Shown here: piece after piece, positions 8,174 through 15,999 of the stretch
How positions within the stretch are numbered: position 1 is the first letter of the stretch
Layout: every line of letters starts with the position of its first letter
Assembly: GCA_019454225.1 (NCBI GenBank)
Contig: CP075370.1
Coordinates: 3,962,001 to 4,026,000 of the forward strand
Reading direction: 5' to 3'
Length of the DNA stretch: 64,000 bases
Source: Paracoccaceae bacterium
Lineage (GTDB): Bacteria; Pseudomonadota; Alphaproteobacteria; Rhodobacterales; Rhodobacteraceae
Program-made: the position numbers and the translations under genes
Notes under the pieces: generated by a model
Seen by the model: only the letters and a program-made list of their open reading frames with translations
Database searches by the model: none
What the model was told of the DNA's origin: nothing

Positions 8174-9631
8174 ATGCGGGTCGGGAACGGATGGCGCGGT
8201 CTGGTCGCGGGATGTCTGGCGCTGGCCGCGCTGCCGGTGGCGGCGCAGGAGGTGCTGACCAAGCAGTACGATGACGGATCGGTCTATGAGGGCACGTTCC
8301 GCGACGGGCTGCCGGACGGGCGCGGCACCTACCGGCTGCCGTCGGGATTCGAATACGAGGGCGACTGGGCCGCCGGGCAGATCATCGGCCAGGGGCGCGC
8401 GCGCTATCCCTCGGGGTCGGTCTACGAGGGGGCCTTTGCCGCGGGCAAGCCCGAGGGCCAGGGCCGCATCGTCCACCCCGACGGCGGAAGCTATGAGGGC
8501 GAGTGGACCGACGGGCGGATGACCGGCGAGGGCACGGCGCGCTATGCCGATGGCACGGTGCATGCGGGGCGGTTTGCCGATGGCGTGCCGGACGGGCCGG
8601 GGGTGCAGATGCCGCCGGGCGGGGCACGGTTCGAGGGAACATGGGTTCAGGGCGTGCTGCAGGGCGAGGCGCGCATCGCGTTTCCGGACGGCGCGGTCTA
8701 TGCGGGCGCGGTGGTGGACGGCCAGAGATCGGGACGCGGCACGCTGACCACGCCCGAGGGGCTGACCTATGAGGGCGACTGGCGCGACGGCCAGATCAAC
8801 GGCGAGGGGCGGCTGACCCAGCCCAACGGCGATGTCTACGAGGGCACCTTCGTCAACGGCCAGCGCGAGGGGACGGGCCGCGTGAGCTATGCCAACGGCG
8901 ACAGCTACGAGGGCGGGTTCCGGGCCGACCAGCGGCACGGGCGCGGGGTGTTCCGCGGGCCCGACGGCTATGCCTGGGATGGCGACTGGGTCGAGGGGCG
9001 GATCGAGGGGCAGGGCCGGCTGAGCTATGCCGATGGCGCGGTCTACGAGGGCGCGGTGGCGGGCGGCGAGCCCGAGGGCGCAGGGCGCATGACCTATCCC
9101 GACGGCACGGCCTTTGAGGGCACCTGGGCGCGCGGCGTGATCGCGGGGCGCGGCCGGGCGACCTATGCCGGGGGCCAGACCTATGAGGGCGAGATCGCCG
9201 AGGGCAAGCCGCAGGGCCAGGGCACGATGACCTGGCCCGATGGCACCCGGCACGAGGGTGCCTGGGTGGCGGGCGAGCGCGAGGGGCCCGGCACGGCCAC
9301 CTATCCCGACGGATCGGTCTATACCGGGGGCTTCCGCGCCGGGCTGCGCGAGGGGCGGGGCGACCTGACCATGCCCGACGGGTTCCGCTATTCCGGCGAC
9401 TGGGTGGCGGGCGCGATGGAGGGCAGAGGCACCGCGACCTATGCCACCGGCGATGTCTATGAGGGCGGTTTCCTGGCCGGGCGGCGCCACGGGCAGGGCG
9501 TGCTGCGCTATGCCTCGGGCGAGGTGGCGGCCGGGGAATGGACCAACGGCCTGCTGACCGGGCCCGCCGCACCGCCGGCGCCCGCCGAGGAACCGGCCGA
9601 GGCACCGGCCACGGGCGCGACGCAACCCTGA
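8174..9631 (+). CDS. Exported MORN-repeat protein with 19 tandem repeats
   Basis: A 485-residue protein made almost wholly of MORN repeats. After a signal peptide (about 1-24, ending VAAQ) there are 19 consecutive units of about 23 residues with consensus PDGxxYEGxWxxGxxxGxGxxxY, then a short Pro/Ala-rich tail. MORN arrays form long beta-hairpin rods and usually act as scaffolds or membrane-lipid contacts; in bacteria their roles are mostly unknown. No catalytic domain is attached. The start was chosen for the signal peptide and the GGAGGG eight bases upstream. It is monocistronic and divergent from nadE. Confidence 0.88.
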   Translation: MRVGNGWRGLVAGCLALAALPVAAQEVLTKQYDDGSVYEGTFRDGLPDGRGTYRLPSGFEYEGDWAAGQIIGQGRARYPSGSVYEGAFAAGKPEGQGRIVHPDGGSYEGEWTDGRMTGEGTARYADGTVHAGRFADGVPDGPGVQMPPGGARFEGTWVQGVLQGEARIAFPDGAVYAGAVVDGQRSGRGTLTTPEGLTYEGDWRDGQINGEGRLTQPNGDVYEGTFVNGQREGTGRVSYANGDSYEGGFRADQRHGRGVFRGPDGYAWDGDWVEGRIEGQGRLSYADGAVYEGAVAGGEPEGAGRMTYPDGTAFEGTWARGVIAGRGRATYAGGQTYEGEIAEGKPQGQGTMTWPDGTRHEGAWVAGEREGPGTATYPDGSVYTGGFRAGLREGRGDLTMPDGFRYSGDWVAGAMEGRGTATYATGDVYEGGFLAGRRHGQGVLRYASGEVAAGEWTNGLLTGPAAPPAPAEEPAEAPATGATQP

Positions 9632-10060
9632 CCGGCCCGGACCCGGGGGCGGGGTTCGGGCCCCGGGGCGGCCATTCCCGATCCGGTCGGCCGGGGCGGC
9701 GGCCTTGGTGACTGCGGGGCGAAGGCCTGCATCGGCGGCCTGCGCGAATCTTCGGTGTTGAAAATCCGGCCGATGCCGGTATCTGGCGGGCAGCGCAGGT
9801 TCTTGCCGAGGTTCCGCCTTGCCGTCGTAATGCCCGGTCTCATCGCTGAACCAGAACACCGGCCCGGGAAGCTGACGGCTTCCGGGGCTTTCATGATGTT
9901 CGCGGGACGGCGGGCCTGAGACCGGACTGGCGAAGCAAGCCCGTGCGTCCGGACAGGTCCGGAACATCCCGCCGCAACCTGTCATCCCGCCACTCCGCAC
10001 CCGCAAGGGGTGATCCGGCCCGTCGCCATGGCGAACTTCCGAACGGAAGGCCAAGGCACC
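9632..10060. other. 429-base gap without a recognised gene
   Basis: Between the MORN gene and the DUF1062 gene no reading frame looks coding by composition or motif. A minus-strand stretch (about 9700-9894) can be read as a short protein, but it overlaps the MORN 3' end and has no recognisable family; it may be a remnant. No convincing terminator or promoter was seen. Confidence 0.4.
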
Positions 10061-10726
10061 ATGACCGGCACGATCTGCGCCACCTGGACCATCGACCCCA
10101 TCACCCGACCCAGACCACGACGACATTGCAGCACCTGCGGCACGGCGCGGCTGTTCCGATCCAGCGGCAAGGTCCGGCTGAACGCCAGCGGCCGGCGGCT
10201 GGACGCGTGGCTGATCTACCGGTGCGAGACCTGCGACCGGACCTGGAACCTGCCGCTGGCCGAGCGCGTGGCGGTCGCCGCGATCGCGCCGGGCGATCTG
10301 CAGGCGATGCAGCACAGCGATCCCGCCTGGGTGCGTGCGCGCGAGGACGATCAGGCCCTGTTGCGCCGGTACTGCGACAGCATCGACCTCTCGCCGGACC
10401 TGACGGTGCGGATGACGGTGGAGGGTGCGGTGCCGGATGACTGGGCGGTCGTCCTGCTGACGATCGAGGCGCGGGGGCCGACCGGACAGCGGCTTGACCG
10501 CCTGCTGGCGAGCCGGATCGGGGTTTCCCGGTCCGCCGTGCAGGCGATGCTTGCGGCGGGCGGGCTGGAGGTTCCCGGTCCGTCGGGGCGGCCGCTGGGC
10601 AGGCCGGTGAGCGGCAGGATGCGCCTGCGGTTCGTGGCCTGCCGGATGACCGGGGACCAGCGCGAAAGGGTGACAGCCAGCCTGCGCGACGGGCGACCGG
10701 GGCCGGCGCCCGATGGCATGGGCTAG
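10061..10726 (+). CDS. DUF1062 protein with two CxxC zinc-binding pairs
   Basis: A conserved bacterial protein of unknown function. The 221 residues begin with a zinc-ribbon-like region having C23/C26 (CSTC) and C55/C58 (CETC), bridging FRSSGKVRLNASGRRLDAWL, the hallmark of the DUF1062 family. The C-terminal part (about 145-200, RLDRLLASRIGVSRSAVQAMLAAGGLEV) looks like an S4-type or small helical nucleic-acid-binding motif, so an RNA/DNA-binding role is possible but unproven. The start was placed at the ATG after AAGGCCAAGG; in-frame GTG (10010) and ATG (10028) codons upstream are alternatives. It overlaps the convergent photolyase gene by four bases. Confidence 0.78.
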   Translation: MTGTICATWTIDPITRPRPRRHCSTCGTARLFRSSGKVRLNASGRRLDAWLIYRCETCDRTWNLPLAERVAVAAIAPGDLQAMQHSDPAWVRAREDDQALLRRYCDSIDLSPDLTVRMTVEGAVPDDWAVVLLTIEARGPTGQRLDRLLASRIGVSRSAVQAMLAAGGLEVPGPSGRPLGRPVSGRMRLRFVACRMTGDQRERVTASLRDGRPGPAPDGMG

Positions 10727-12255
10727 ACCACCCCGCCCGCGTCCAGCCGGGCGAGGATCGCGGCGGCGTCGGACAGGACGGTGTCGCGGTGGCCCTGATC
10801 CATCCGGTCCCAGGTGCGGTACATCTGGGCCATGCGGGGGTTGCCTGCGAAACGGTCGCGGTGGCGGAGCAGGAAATCCCAGTAGAGCGGGTTCAGCGGG
10901 CAGGCGCGTGGCCCGGTGCGGTCCTTCACGCGGTAGTGGCAGGTGGCGCAGTGGTCGGACATGCGGTCGACATAGGCGCCCGAGGCGGCGTAGGGCTTTG
11001 ACGCCACCACGCCGCCGTCGGCGAACTGGCTCATCCCCAGGGTGTTGGGGGCCTCGACCCATTCCACCGCGTCGATGTAGACCGACAGATACCAGTCGTG
11101 GACCTGCGCGGGATCGACCCCCGCCAGCAGGGCGAAGTTGCCGGTGACCATCAGCCGCTGGATGTGATGGGCATAGGCCATGTCGCGGGTCTGGGCCACG
11201 GCGGCGCGCAGGCAGGCCATGCGGGTGTCGCCGCCCCAGTAGGCGGCGGGCAGCGCGCGGGTGGCGGCCAGCGCGTTGCGCGCGGTGTAGCCCGGCCCTT
11301 CGCGGTGCCAGATGCCGCGGATGAATTCGCGCCAGCCGATGATCTGGCGGATGTAGCCTTCGGCGGCATTGATCGGCACGCGGCCCGCCTGCCATTCGGC
11401 CTGCACCCGTTCGCAGACCTCGCGCCATCCCAGAAGCCCGAGGTTGAGGCTGGAGGACAGCAGCGAATGGCTGAGCACCGGGTCATCGGCCAGCATCGCA
11501 TCCTGTTCGTCGCCGAAGCGCGGCAGGGCGTGGATGGCGAAGTGGTCGAGCGCGCGCAGCGCCTGTTCCCGCGTGACGGGCCAGCGGAACGGGCGCAGTC
11601 TGCCGAAATTGCCGGGAAACCGGGCCTCGACCAGGGCCAGGACCTGTTCGGTGACGGCATCGGGGGCAAAGCGCAGCGGCGGCGCGCGCAGCAGGTCGGG
11701 CGCGGCGCGCTTGCGGTTGTCATGGTCGAAGTTCCACTGGCCACCCGCGGGCTTGTCGCCCTCCATCATCAGGCCGGTCTTGCGGCGCATCTGGCGATAG
11801 AAATACTCCATGCGCAGAACGCTGCGGCCTGCGGCCCATGCGGTGAATTCGGCTTCAGAACAGAGGAACCTGTCGTCGGCAAGCTGGGTGACCGGAACCG
11901 GGCAGGCGTCAAGCGCGGCGATCAGGCGCCAGTCGCCGGGACGGGTGGCGATCACCTCGGCCGCGCCATGCCGGGCCGCCCGCCGGATCAGCTCGCCGGG
12001 GATCGACTGGGTGTTGTCGGGATCGTCCAGCCGGGCATAGGCGACGCGCCACCCGTCGCGCCGCAGGTCGTCCGCGAAATGGCGCATTGCCGACAGGAAC
12101 AGGGCGATCTTCTGCGGGTGGTGGGGGGCATGGGTGGCCTCGGCCATCACCTCGGCCATGACCACGATGTCGCGCGCCGGATCGGCGGCGCGCAGGGCCG
12201 CGACGGCGGGCGTCAACTGATCGCCCAGCACCAGGATCAGGCGGGGTTTCACCAC
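10723..12255 (-). CDS. Fe-S-containing bacterial (6-4) photolyase / cryptochrome
   Basis: A member of the FeS-BCP group (PhrB/CryB type) of the photolyase-cryptochrome family, expected to repair UV (6-4) photoproducts by light-driven electron transfer from FAD. The 510 residues have the Rossmann-like antenna domain (LILVLGDQLTP) and an FAD-binding helical domain with EGYIRQIIGWREFIRGIW and NTLGMSQFADGGV. Four cysteines at 348, 436, 439 and 452 match the spacing of the 4Fe-4S ligands known for PhrB (350, 438, 441, 454). The gene overlaps the stop of the upstream SDR gene by seven bases, so they are probably co-transcribed. Confidence 0.93.
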   Translation of the reverse strand: MVKPRLILVLGDQLTPAVAALRAADPARDIVVMAEVMAEATHAPHHPQKIALFLSAMRHFADDLRRDGWRVAYARLDDPDNTQSIPGELIRRAARHGAAEVIATRPGDWRLIAALDACPVPVTQLADDRFLCSEAEFTAWAAGRSVLRMEYFYRQMRRKTGLMMEGDKPAGGQWNFDHDNRKRAAPDLLRAPPLRFAPDAVTEQVLALVEARFPGNFGRLRPFRWPVTREQALRALDHFAIHALPRFGDEQDAMLADDPVLSHSLLSSSLNLGLLGWREVCERVQAEWQAGRVPINAAEGYIRQIIGWREFIRGIWHREGPGYTARNALAATRALPAAYWGGDTRMACLRAAVAQTRDMAYAHHIQRLMVTGNFALLAGVDPAQVHDWYLSVYIDAVEWVEAPNTLGMSQFADGGVVASKPYAASGAYVDRMSDHCATCHYRVKDRTGPRACPLNPLYWDFLLRHRDRFAGNPRMAQMYRTWDRMDQGHRDTVLSDAAAILARLDAGGVV

Positions 12256-12914
12256 GGGATGCGCCTGCCCTGCCCGTCGAAGAAGCCGCCGCTGTCGGCC
12301 GGGGCGAGCGCCGAGATCACGGCCAGCAGGTTGGCGGCGGCGGCGTCGGGCGCGATGGTGTCGCGGCCCGCATGGAACGCCGCGCCGAAGCCGGTGGCGA
12401 CGGTGCCCGGATGCAGCGCGGCGACGATGGCGTGGCGATGGGTCCGCGCGACCTCGATCGCGGCGGTGTGCAGCATCTGGTTCAGCGCGGCCTTGGATGC
12501 CCGATAGGAATACCAGCCGCCCAGCGCGTTGTCGCCGATCGACCCCACCCGGGCCGAGAGCGCGGCAAAGACCGCGCGGCCGTCGCGCGGCATCAGGCGC
12601 AGGGCGTGCTTCAGCACCAGGATCGGGCCGGTGGCGTTCAGCGCGAACTGCGCGGCGACCTGCGCGGGGTCAAGCGCGCGCAGGGTCTTTTCCGGGCCCT
12701 GTCCTGGCGGGGCCAGCGCGCCCGTGGCCACGAACACCATGCCGAAGGGCGGATCGAGCGGGGCCAGCGCCGCAGCCACGGCCGCCTCGTCGGTCACGTC
12801 GAGGCCATGGCTGCGGCGGGAGAGGCCGGTCACGTCCCAGCGCTCTGCCGCCAGCCGCGCCGCCATCGCCGCGCCGATCCCGCCCGAGGCACCGATCACC
12901 AGGGCCCGCTGCAT
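12249..12914 (-). CDS. Short-chain dehydrogenase/reductase coupled to the photolyase gene
   Basis: A 221-residue NAD(P)-dependent oxidoreductase with a Rossmann fold. It shows the dinucleotide loop GASGGIG (8-14), a VFVATGA strand in place of the usual NNAG, a catalytic Ser region (SARVGSIGDN) and the YRASK active-site motif. It is of the compact C-factor/CsgA-like type. The substrate is unknown. The start is supported by GGAG six bases upstream. The gene is first in a two-gene minus-strand unit with the photolyase; such pairs recur in Rhodobacterales, but a biochemical link is inference only. Confidence 0.85.
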   Translation of the reverse strand: MQRALVIGASGGIGAAMAARLAAERWDVTGLSRRSHGLDVTDEAAVAAALAPLDPPFGMVFVATGALAPPGQGPEKTLRALDPAQVAAQFALNATGPILVLKHALRLMPRDGRAVFAALSARVGSIGDNALGGWYSYRASKAALNQMLHTAAIEVARTHRHAIVAALHPGTVATGFGAAFHAGRDTIAPDAAAANLLAVISALAPADSGGFFDGQGRRIPW

Positions 12915-13072
12915 GCCGTTCTCCACCTGTTGCCGGGCGCAGGTAGGGCGCGGGCGCACCGTGGCCAGACGGCGCGGATTTCCCCTTTCGCCCCCGACGA
13001 ATCGCCGCTATACGCCGCCGGTCCGCGCCGCACACCCTTGGAGGGCGGCGGACGTAACCTATGGAGAACCTC

Positions 13073-13669
13073 ATGGCTGGCGAGATCCCCGATCTTCAGG
13101 CCGAGGCACGGACGGGGACAGGCAAGGGGGCCGCCCGTCAAGCTCGTCGCGAGAGCTACGTGCCCGGCATCGTCTACGGCGGCGGGAAAGACCCGCAACC
13201 GATCAACATCAAGTACAACTACCTGCTGAAGAAGCTGAAAGAGGGCCGGTTCCTCTCGAAGCTGTGGAACCTCAAGGTCGAGGGGCAGGAAGACGTGCGG
13301 GTCATCGCGCGCGCCGTGCAGCGCGACGTGGTCAAGGACCTGCCGACCCATGTGGACCTGATGCGCCTGCGGCGCACCAGCCGCATCAACCTGTTCATCC
13401 ACGTGAACTTCATCAACCACGAGGCCGCCCCCGGCCTGAAGCGTGGCGGCACCCTGACGGTTGTGCGCCCCGAAGTGGAGCTTGAGGTCACGGCGGGCGA
13501 CATCCCGGAAGGGATCACCGTGGACCTGACCGGCCGGAACATCGGCGATGTCATCCACATCAACGACGTGACGCTGCCCGCAGGGGCCAAGCCCACGATC
13601 GACCGGAACTTCGTGATCGCCAATATCTCGGCACCCTCGGGCCTGCGTTCGACCGACAACGAAGCCTGA
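13073..13669 (+). CDS. rplY: 50S ribosomal protein L25 / general stress protein Ctc
   Basis: Binds 5S rRNA in the large ribosomal subunit. The 198 residues comprise the L25 N-domain (about 1-95, [23 protein letters not shown]) and the beta-rich CTC/TL5 C-domain (about 100-190, [18 protein letters not shown]), the long form usual in alphaproteobacteria. The ATG at MAGEIPDL was preferred because GGAGA lies six bases before it; an ATG 12 bases upstream is the alternative. A strong hairpin terminator follows. In relatives pth lies just downstream; here one small opposite-strand gene intervenes. Confidence 0.96.
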   Translation: MAGEIPDLQAEARTGTGKGAARQARRESYVPGIVYGGGKDPQPINIKYNYLLKKLKEGRFLSKLWNLKVEGQEDVRVIARAVQRDVVKDLPTHVDLMRLRRTSRINLFIHVNFINHEAAPGLKRGGTLTVVRPEVELEVTAGDIPEGITVDLTGRNIGDVIHINDVTLPAGAKPTIDRNFVIANISAPSGLRSTDNEA

Positions 13670-13694
13670 TCGACGCCGCAAGGTTGACGGATCG

Positions 13695-13724
13695 CGGCGC
13701 TGCCCCCAGGGGCGGCGCCGTTTT
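13695..13724 (+). terminator. Rho-independent terminator of rplY
   Basis: A CGGCGC...GCGCCG stem with inner TGCCCC/GGGGCG pairing is followed by TTTT, 25 bases after the rplY stop. Confidence 0.8.
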
Positions 13725-13781
13725 CGTTCCGGCGGGCCACGGTGCCGTCCGGCGGGATGGCGCGGACCAGGGCGACGCGCG

Positions 13782-14099
13782 CTATCCCCTGCCGATGGAC
13801 TGGACCGACTCGAACAGTTCCAGTTCCGGCGGCCCCGCATAGATGTCGCGGCTGTCGCCCGCGCCGCGATGGGCGGCCCGGAACGCATCGGATTTCGTCC
13901 AGGCGGTGAATGCCGCCTCGCTTTCCCACATCGTGTGGCTGGCATAGAGGCGGTGGCCATCCCGTTCCGGGCCCTTCATCAGATGAAAGGCGACAAAGCC
14001 GGGCACCTGCGGCAGGTGGCTATCGCGGCCCGTCCAGACCGCCTCGAACGCGGCCTCCTGGCCCGGTTTCACCCTGAAACGGTTCATCGTCAGATACAT
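13782..14099 (-). CDS. IsdG-like antibiotic-biosynthesis-monooxygenase-fold protein
   Basis: A 105-residue dimeric alpha/beta-barrel (ABM superfamily) protein. The N-terminus MNRFRVKPGQEAAFEAVW, the GFVAFHLM strand, the YASHTMWESEAAFTAW helix and FRAAHRG resemble heme-degrading monooxygenases of the IsdG/HmuQ type. The three residues that define that activity (Asn7, Trp67, His77 in IsdG) have counterparts at N6, W67 and H77. Cleavage of heme to release iron is therefore a reasonable proposal. No heme transporter genes are adjacent. A start four codons later (MNRF) is possible. Confidence 0.72.
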   Translation of the reverse strand: MYLTMNRFRVKPGQEAAFEAVWTGRDSHLPQVPGFVAFHLMKGPERDGHRLYASHTMWESEAAFTAWTKSDAFRAAHRGAGDSRDIYAGPPELELFESVQSIGRG

Positions 14100-14197
14100 C
14101 GCCTGGTCCTGCTGCCTGCGGTTTCCGGCTGGACGCGCGGTCTGGCTCGCGGCACAGGATCGGGCTATCAGGGGGCAGGGTCAAGCGGGGTGCGGCA

Positions 14198-14911
14198 ATG
14201 CGGCTCTGGGTCGGTCTGGGCAATCCGGGCACGAGACACGCGGGCAACCGCCACAACATCGGCTTCATGGCGGTCGACCGGATTGCCGCCGACCATGGCT
14301 TTGCGCCCTGGCGCCGGGGATTCCGGGGGCAGGTCACCGAGGGGCGGCTGGGGGCGGAAAAGGTCGTGCTGCTGAAGCCCGAGACCTACATGAACCTGTC
14401 GGGCGAGTCGGTGGGCGAGGCGATGCGGTTCTGGAAACTGGCGCCGGGCGATGTGACCGTGTTCCATGACGAGCTTGACCTTGCCCCGGGCAAGTGCCGC
14501 CTGAAGCAGGGCGGCGGCCATGCCGGACACAACGGCCTGCGGTCGATCCACGCCCATATCGGCGAGGCCTATGGCCGCGTGCGGCTGGGCATCGGGCACC
14601 CGGGGCACAAGGATGCCGTGGCGGGCTATGTGCTGCATGACTTCGCCAAGGCCGATGCCGACTGGCTGGACGACCTTCTGCGCGGCATGTCCGACGGCGC
14701 CCCGGCGCTGGCGGCGGGCGATGCGGCGCGGTTCCAGAACGCGGTCGCGCTGCGGACCGCACCGCCCCGTTCTGGAACCGGCAAGGAGGGCACCGGCAAG
14801 GAGGGCACCGCGCCCGCGACGCCCGCACCCGCCCGGCCTGCGGAACCCGGCACCGAACCCGCGGCCGAAGCCAGATCACCGCTGCAGCGGCTGATGGACA
14901 GGTTCCGTTGA
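14198..14911 (+). CDS. pth: Peptidyl-tRNA hydrolase with a variable Pro/Ala tail
   Basis: Cleaves peptidyl-tRNA released from stalled ribosomes, recycling tRNA. The 237 residues begin with WVGLGNPG and have the catalytic His in GNRHNIGF, the KPETYMNLSG motif and HDELDLAPGK. The core ends near residue 190; the remaining 45 or so residues are low-complexity and include a duplicated TGKEG segment, making the protein longer than the usual 190-200. The stop overlaps the TTG start of the next gene, indicating coupling. Confidence 0.96.
   Translation: MRLWVGLGNPGTRHAGNRHNIGFMAVDRIAADHGFAPWRRGFRGQVTEGRLGAEKVVLLKPETYMNLSGESVGEAMRFWKLAPGDVTVFHDELDLAPGKCRLKQGGGHAGHNGLRSIHAHIGEAYGRVRLGIGHPGHKDAVAGYVLHDFAKADADWLDDLLRGMSDGAPALAAGDAARFQNAVALRTAPPRSGTGKEGTGKEGTAPATPAPARPAEPGTEPAAEARSPLQRLMDRFR
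14777..14806 (+). repeat. Two perfect 15-base tandem copies inside pth
   Basis: The unit ACCGGCAAGGAGGGC occurs twice in a row and encodes TGKEG twice in the disordered pth tail. Each unit also contains AAGGAGG, a ribosome-binding-like sequence. Copy number could vary between strains without affecting the catalytic core. Confidence 0.85.
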
Positions 14912-15939
14912 GCGCGGCGATCCGCGACGCCTTTCGCGCGCAGGCACGGGCCTGCGCGGCGCTGGGGTCGGCGCTGACCGCGCGGTTGCTGGACGGGCTG
15001 GCTGCGGCGCTGGCGGCCGATACCGCCACGGGGCGGCGCGTGCTGCGGTGGCAGGGCGACCCGTCGGCATCGGGCGATGCGGTGGCGCTGCGGCTGGCGG
15101 GGGGCCTGCATGCGCTGGTCCTGTCGGGGCGCGATGCCGGGCTGGCGGCGGCCTACGCGACGGGCGAGCCTGTGGCGGCGGCGATGGATGCCATCGCGCG
15201 GCACGATGCCTTCCTGCTGCGCTGGCTGGACAGCCCACCCCAGACGAACGAGGTGCGCCGCTCGGCCGCCCTGATCGCGGCGGCGCATTGGCTGCACGCC
15301 CGCCATCCGCTGCCGCTGCTGCTCAGCGAGCCTGGGGCGAGCGCCGGACTGAACCTGATATGGGATCGCTATGCGCTGGTGGTGCCCGGAGCATCCTGCG
15401 GGCCGGCCGATGCGGTGCTGACGCTGGCCCCCGAGTGGCGCGGCGCGGCACCCCCTGCCGCGGCGGCCGTCCGCATCGCCGGCCGGGCGGGTGCCGACCT
15501 GAACCCGCTGGACCCCGCCGCCGACCGGCTGCGCCTGATGTCCTATGTCTGGGCCGACCAGCATGACCGGCTGGCCCGCACCGCCCGCGCGGCGGACGAG
15601 GCGGCGCGACTGCGCCCGCCGGTGGCGCGGGCCGATGCGGTGGACTGGCTGGCCGAGCGGCTGGCGGAGCCGCGGCCGGGGCAGCTGCACCTGATCCAGC
15701 ACAGCGTCATGTGGCAGTATCTGTCCGCCGAGGCGCAGGCACGGGGGGACGCCGTCATCGCCGCCGCGGGCGCAAGGGCCACGTCCGGGGCGCCGATGGC
15801 CCGCGTGGCGATGGAGGCCGACGGCGACGGCCCCGGCGCAGCGCTGACCGTCACCGTCTGGCCGGGCGGCGTGTCCCGGGCACTGGCCCGTGTCGATTTC
15901 CACGGCCGCTGGATCGACTGGCGGTCAAGTCCCGGATGA
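14908..15939 (+). CDS. DUF2332-family protein
   Basis: A 343-residue cytoplasmic protein of a conserved but uncharacterised family. Recognisable parts are an N-terminal helical FRAQARACAALGSAL, a central LLSEPGASAGLNLIWDRYAL and LIQHSVMWQYL near the C-terminus. The central segment resembles a nucleotide- or SAM-binding loop, so a methyltransferase-like fold is possible; this is inference. Translation starts at a TTG whose last two bases are part of the pth stop, so it is coupled to pth. Confidence 0.75.
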   Translation: MSAAIRDAFRAQARACAALGSALTARLLDGLAAALAADTATGRRVLRWQGDPSASGDAVALRLAGGLHALVLSGRDAGLAAAYATGEPVAAAMDAIARHDAFLLRWLDSPPQTNEVRRSAALIAAAHWLHARHPLPLLLSEPGASAGLNLIWDRYALVVPGASCGPADAVLTLAPEWRGAAPPAAAAVRIAGRAGADLNPLDPAADRLRLMSYVWADQHDRLARTARAADEAARLRPPVARADAVDWLAERLAEPRPGQLHLIQHSVMWQYLSAEAQARGDAVIAAAGARATSGAPMARVAMEADGDGPGAALTVTVWPGGVSRALARVDFHGRWIDWRSSPG

Positions 15940-15999
15940 TCGGGGCTTGCGGGACGCGCGCGCGCCGTGCTGGATGGCCGCGCAAACCGGAGCCCGACC

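Noticed and set aside
9700-9894. Short minus-strand frame (reading KAPEAVSFPGRCSGS...) in the 429-base gap
   Set aside because: It has no recognisable family or ribosome-binding site, and it overlaps the MORN 3' end; support is too weak to call a gene.
8120-11428. Very long minus-strand open frame (about 1100 codons) across the MORN gene and beyond
   Set aside because: It is a high-GC antisense shadow of the MORN repeats and photolyase; it has no domain match, and its composition (Arg, Pro, His, Gly) is typical of wrong-frame translation.
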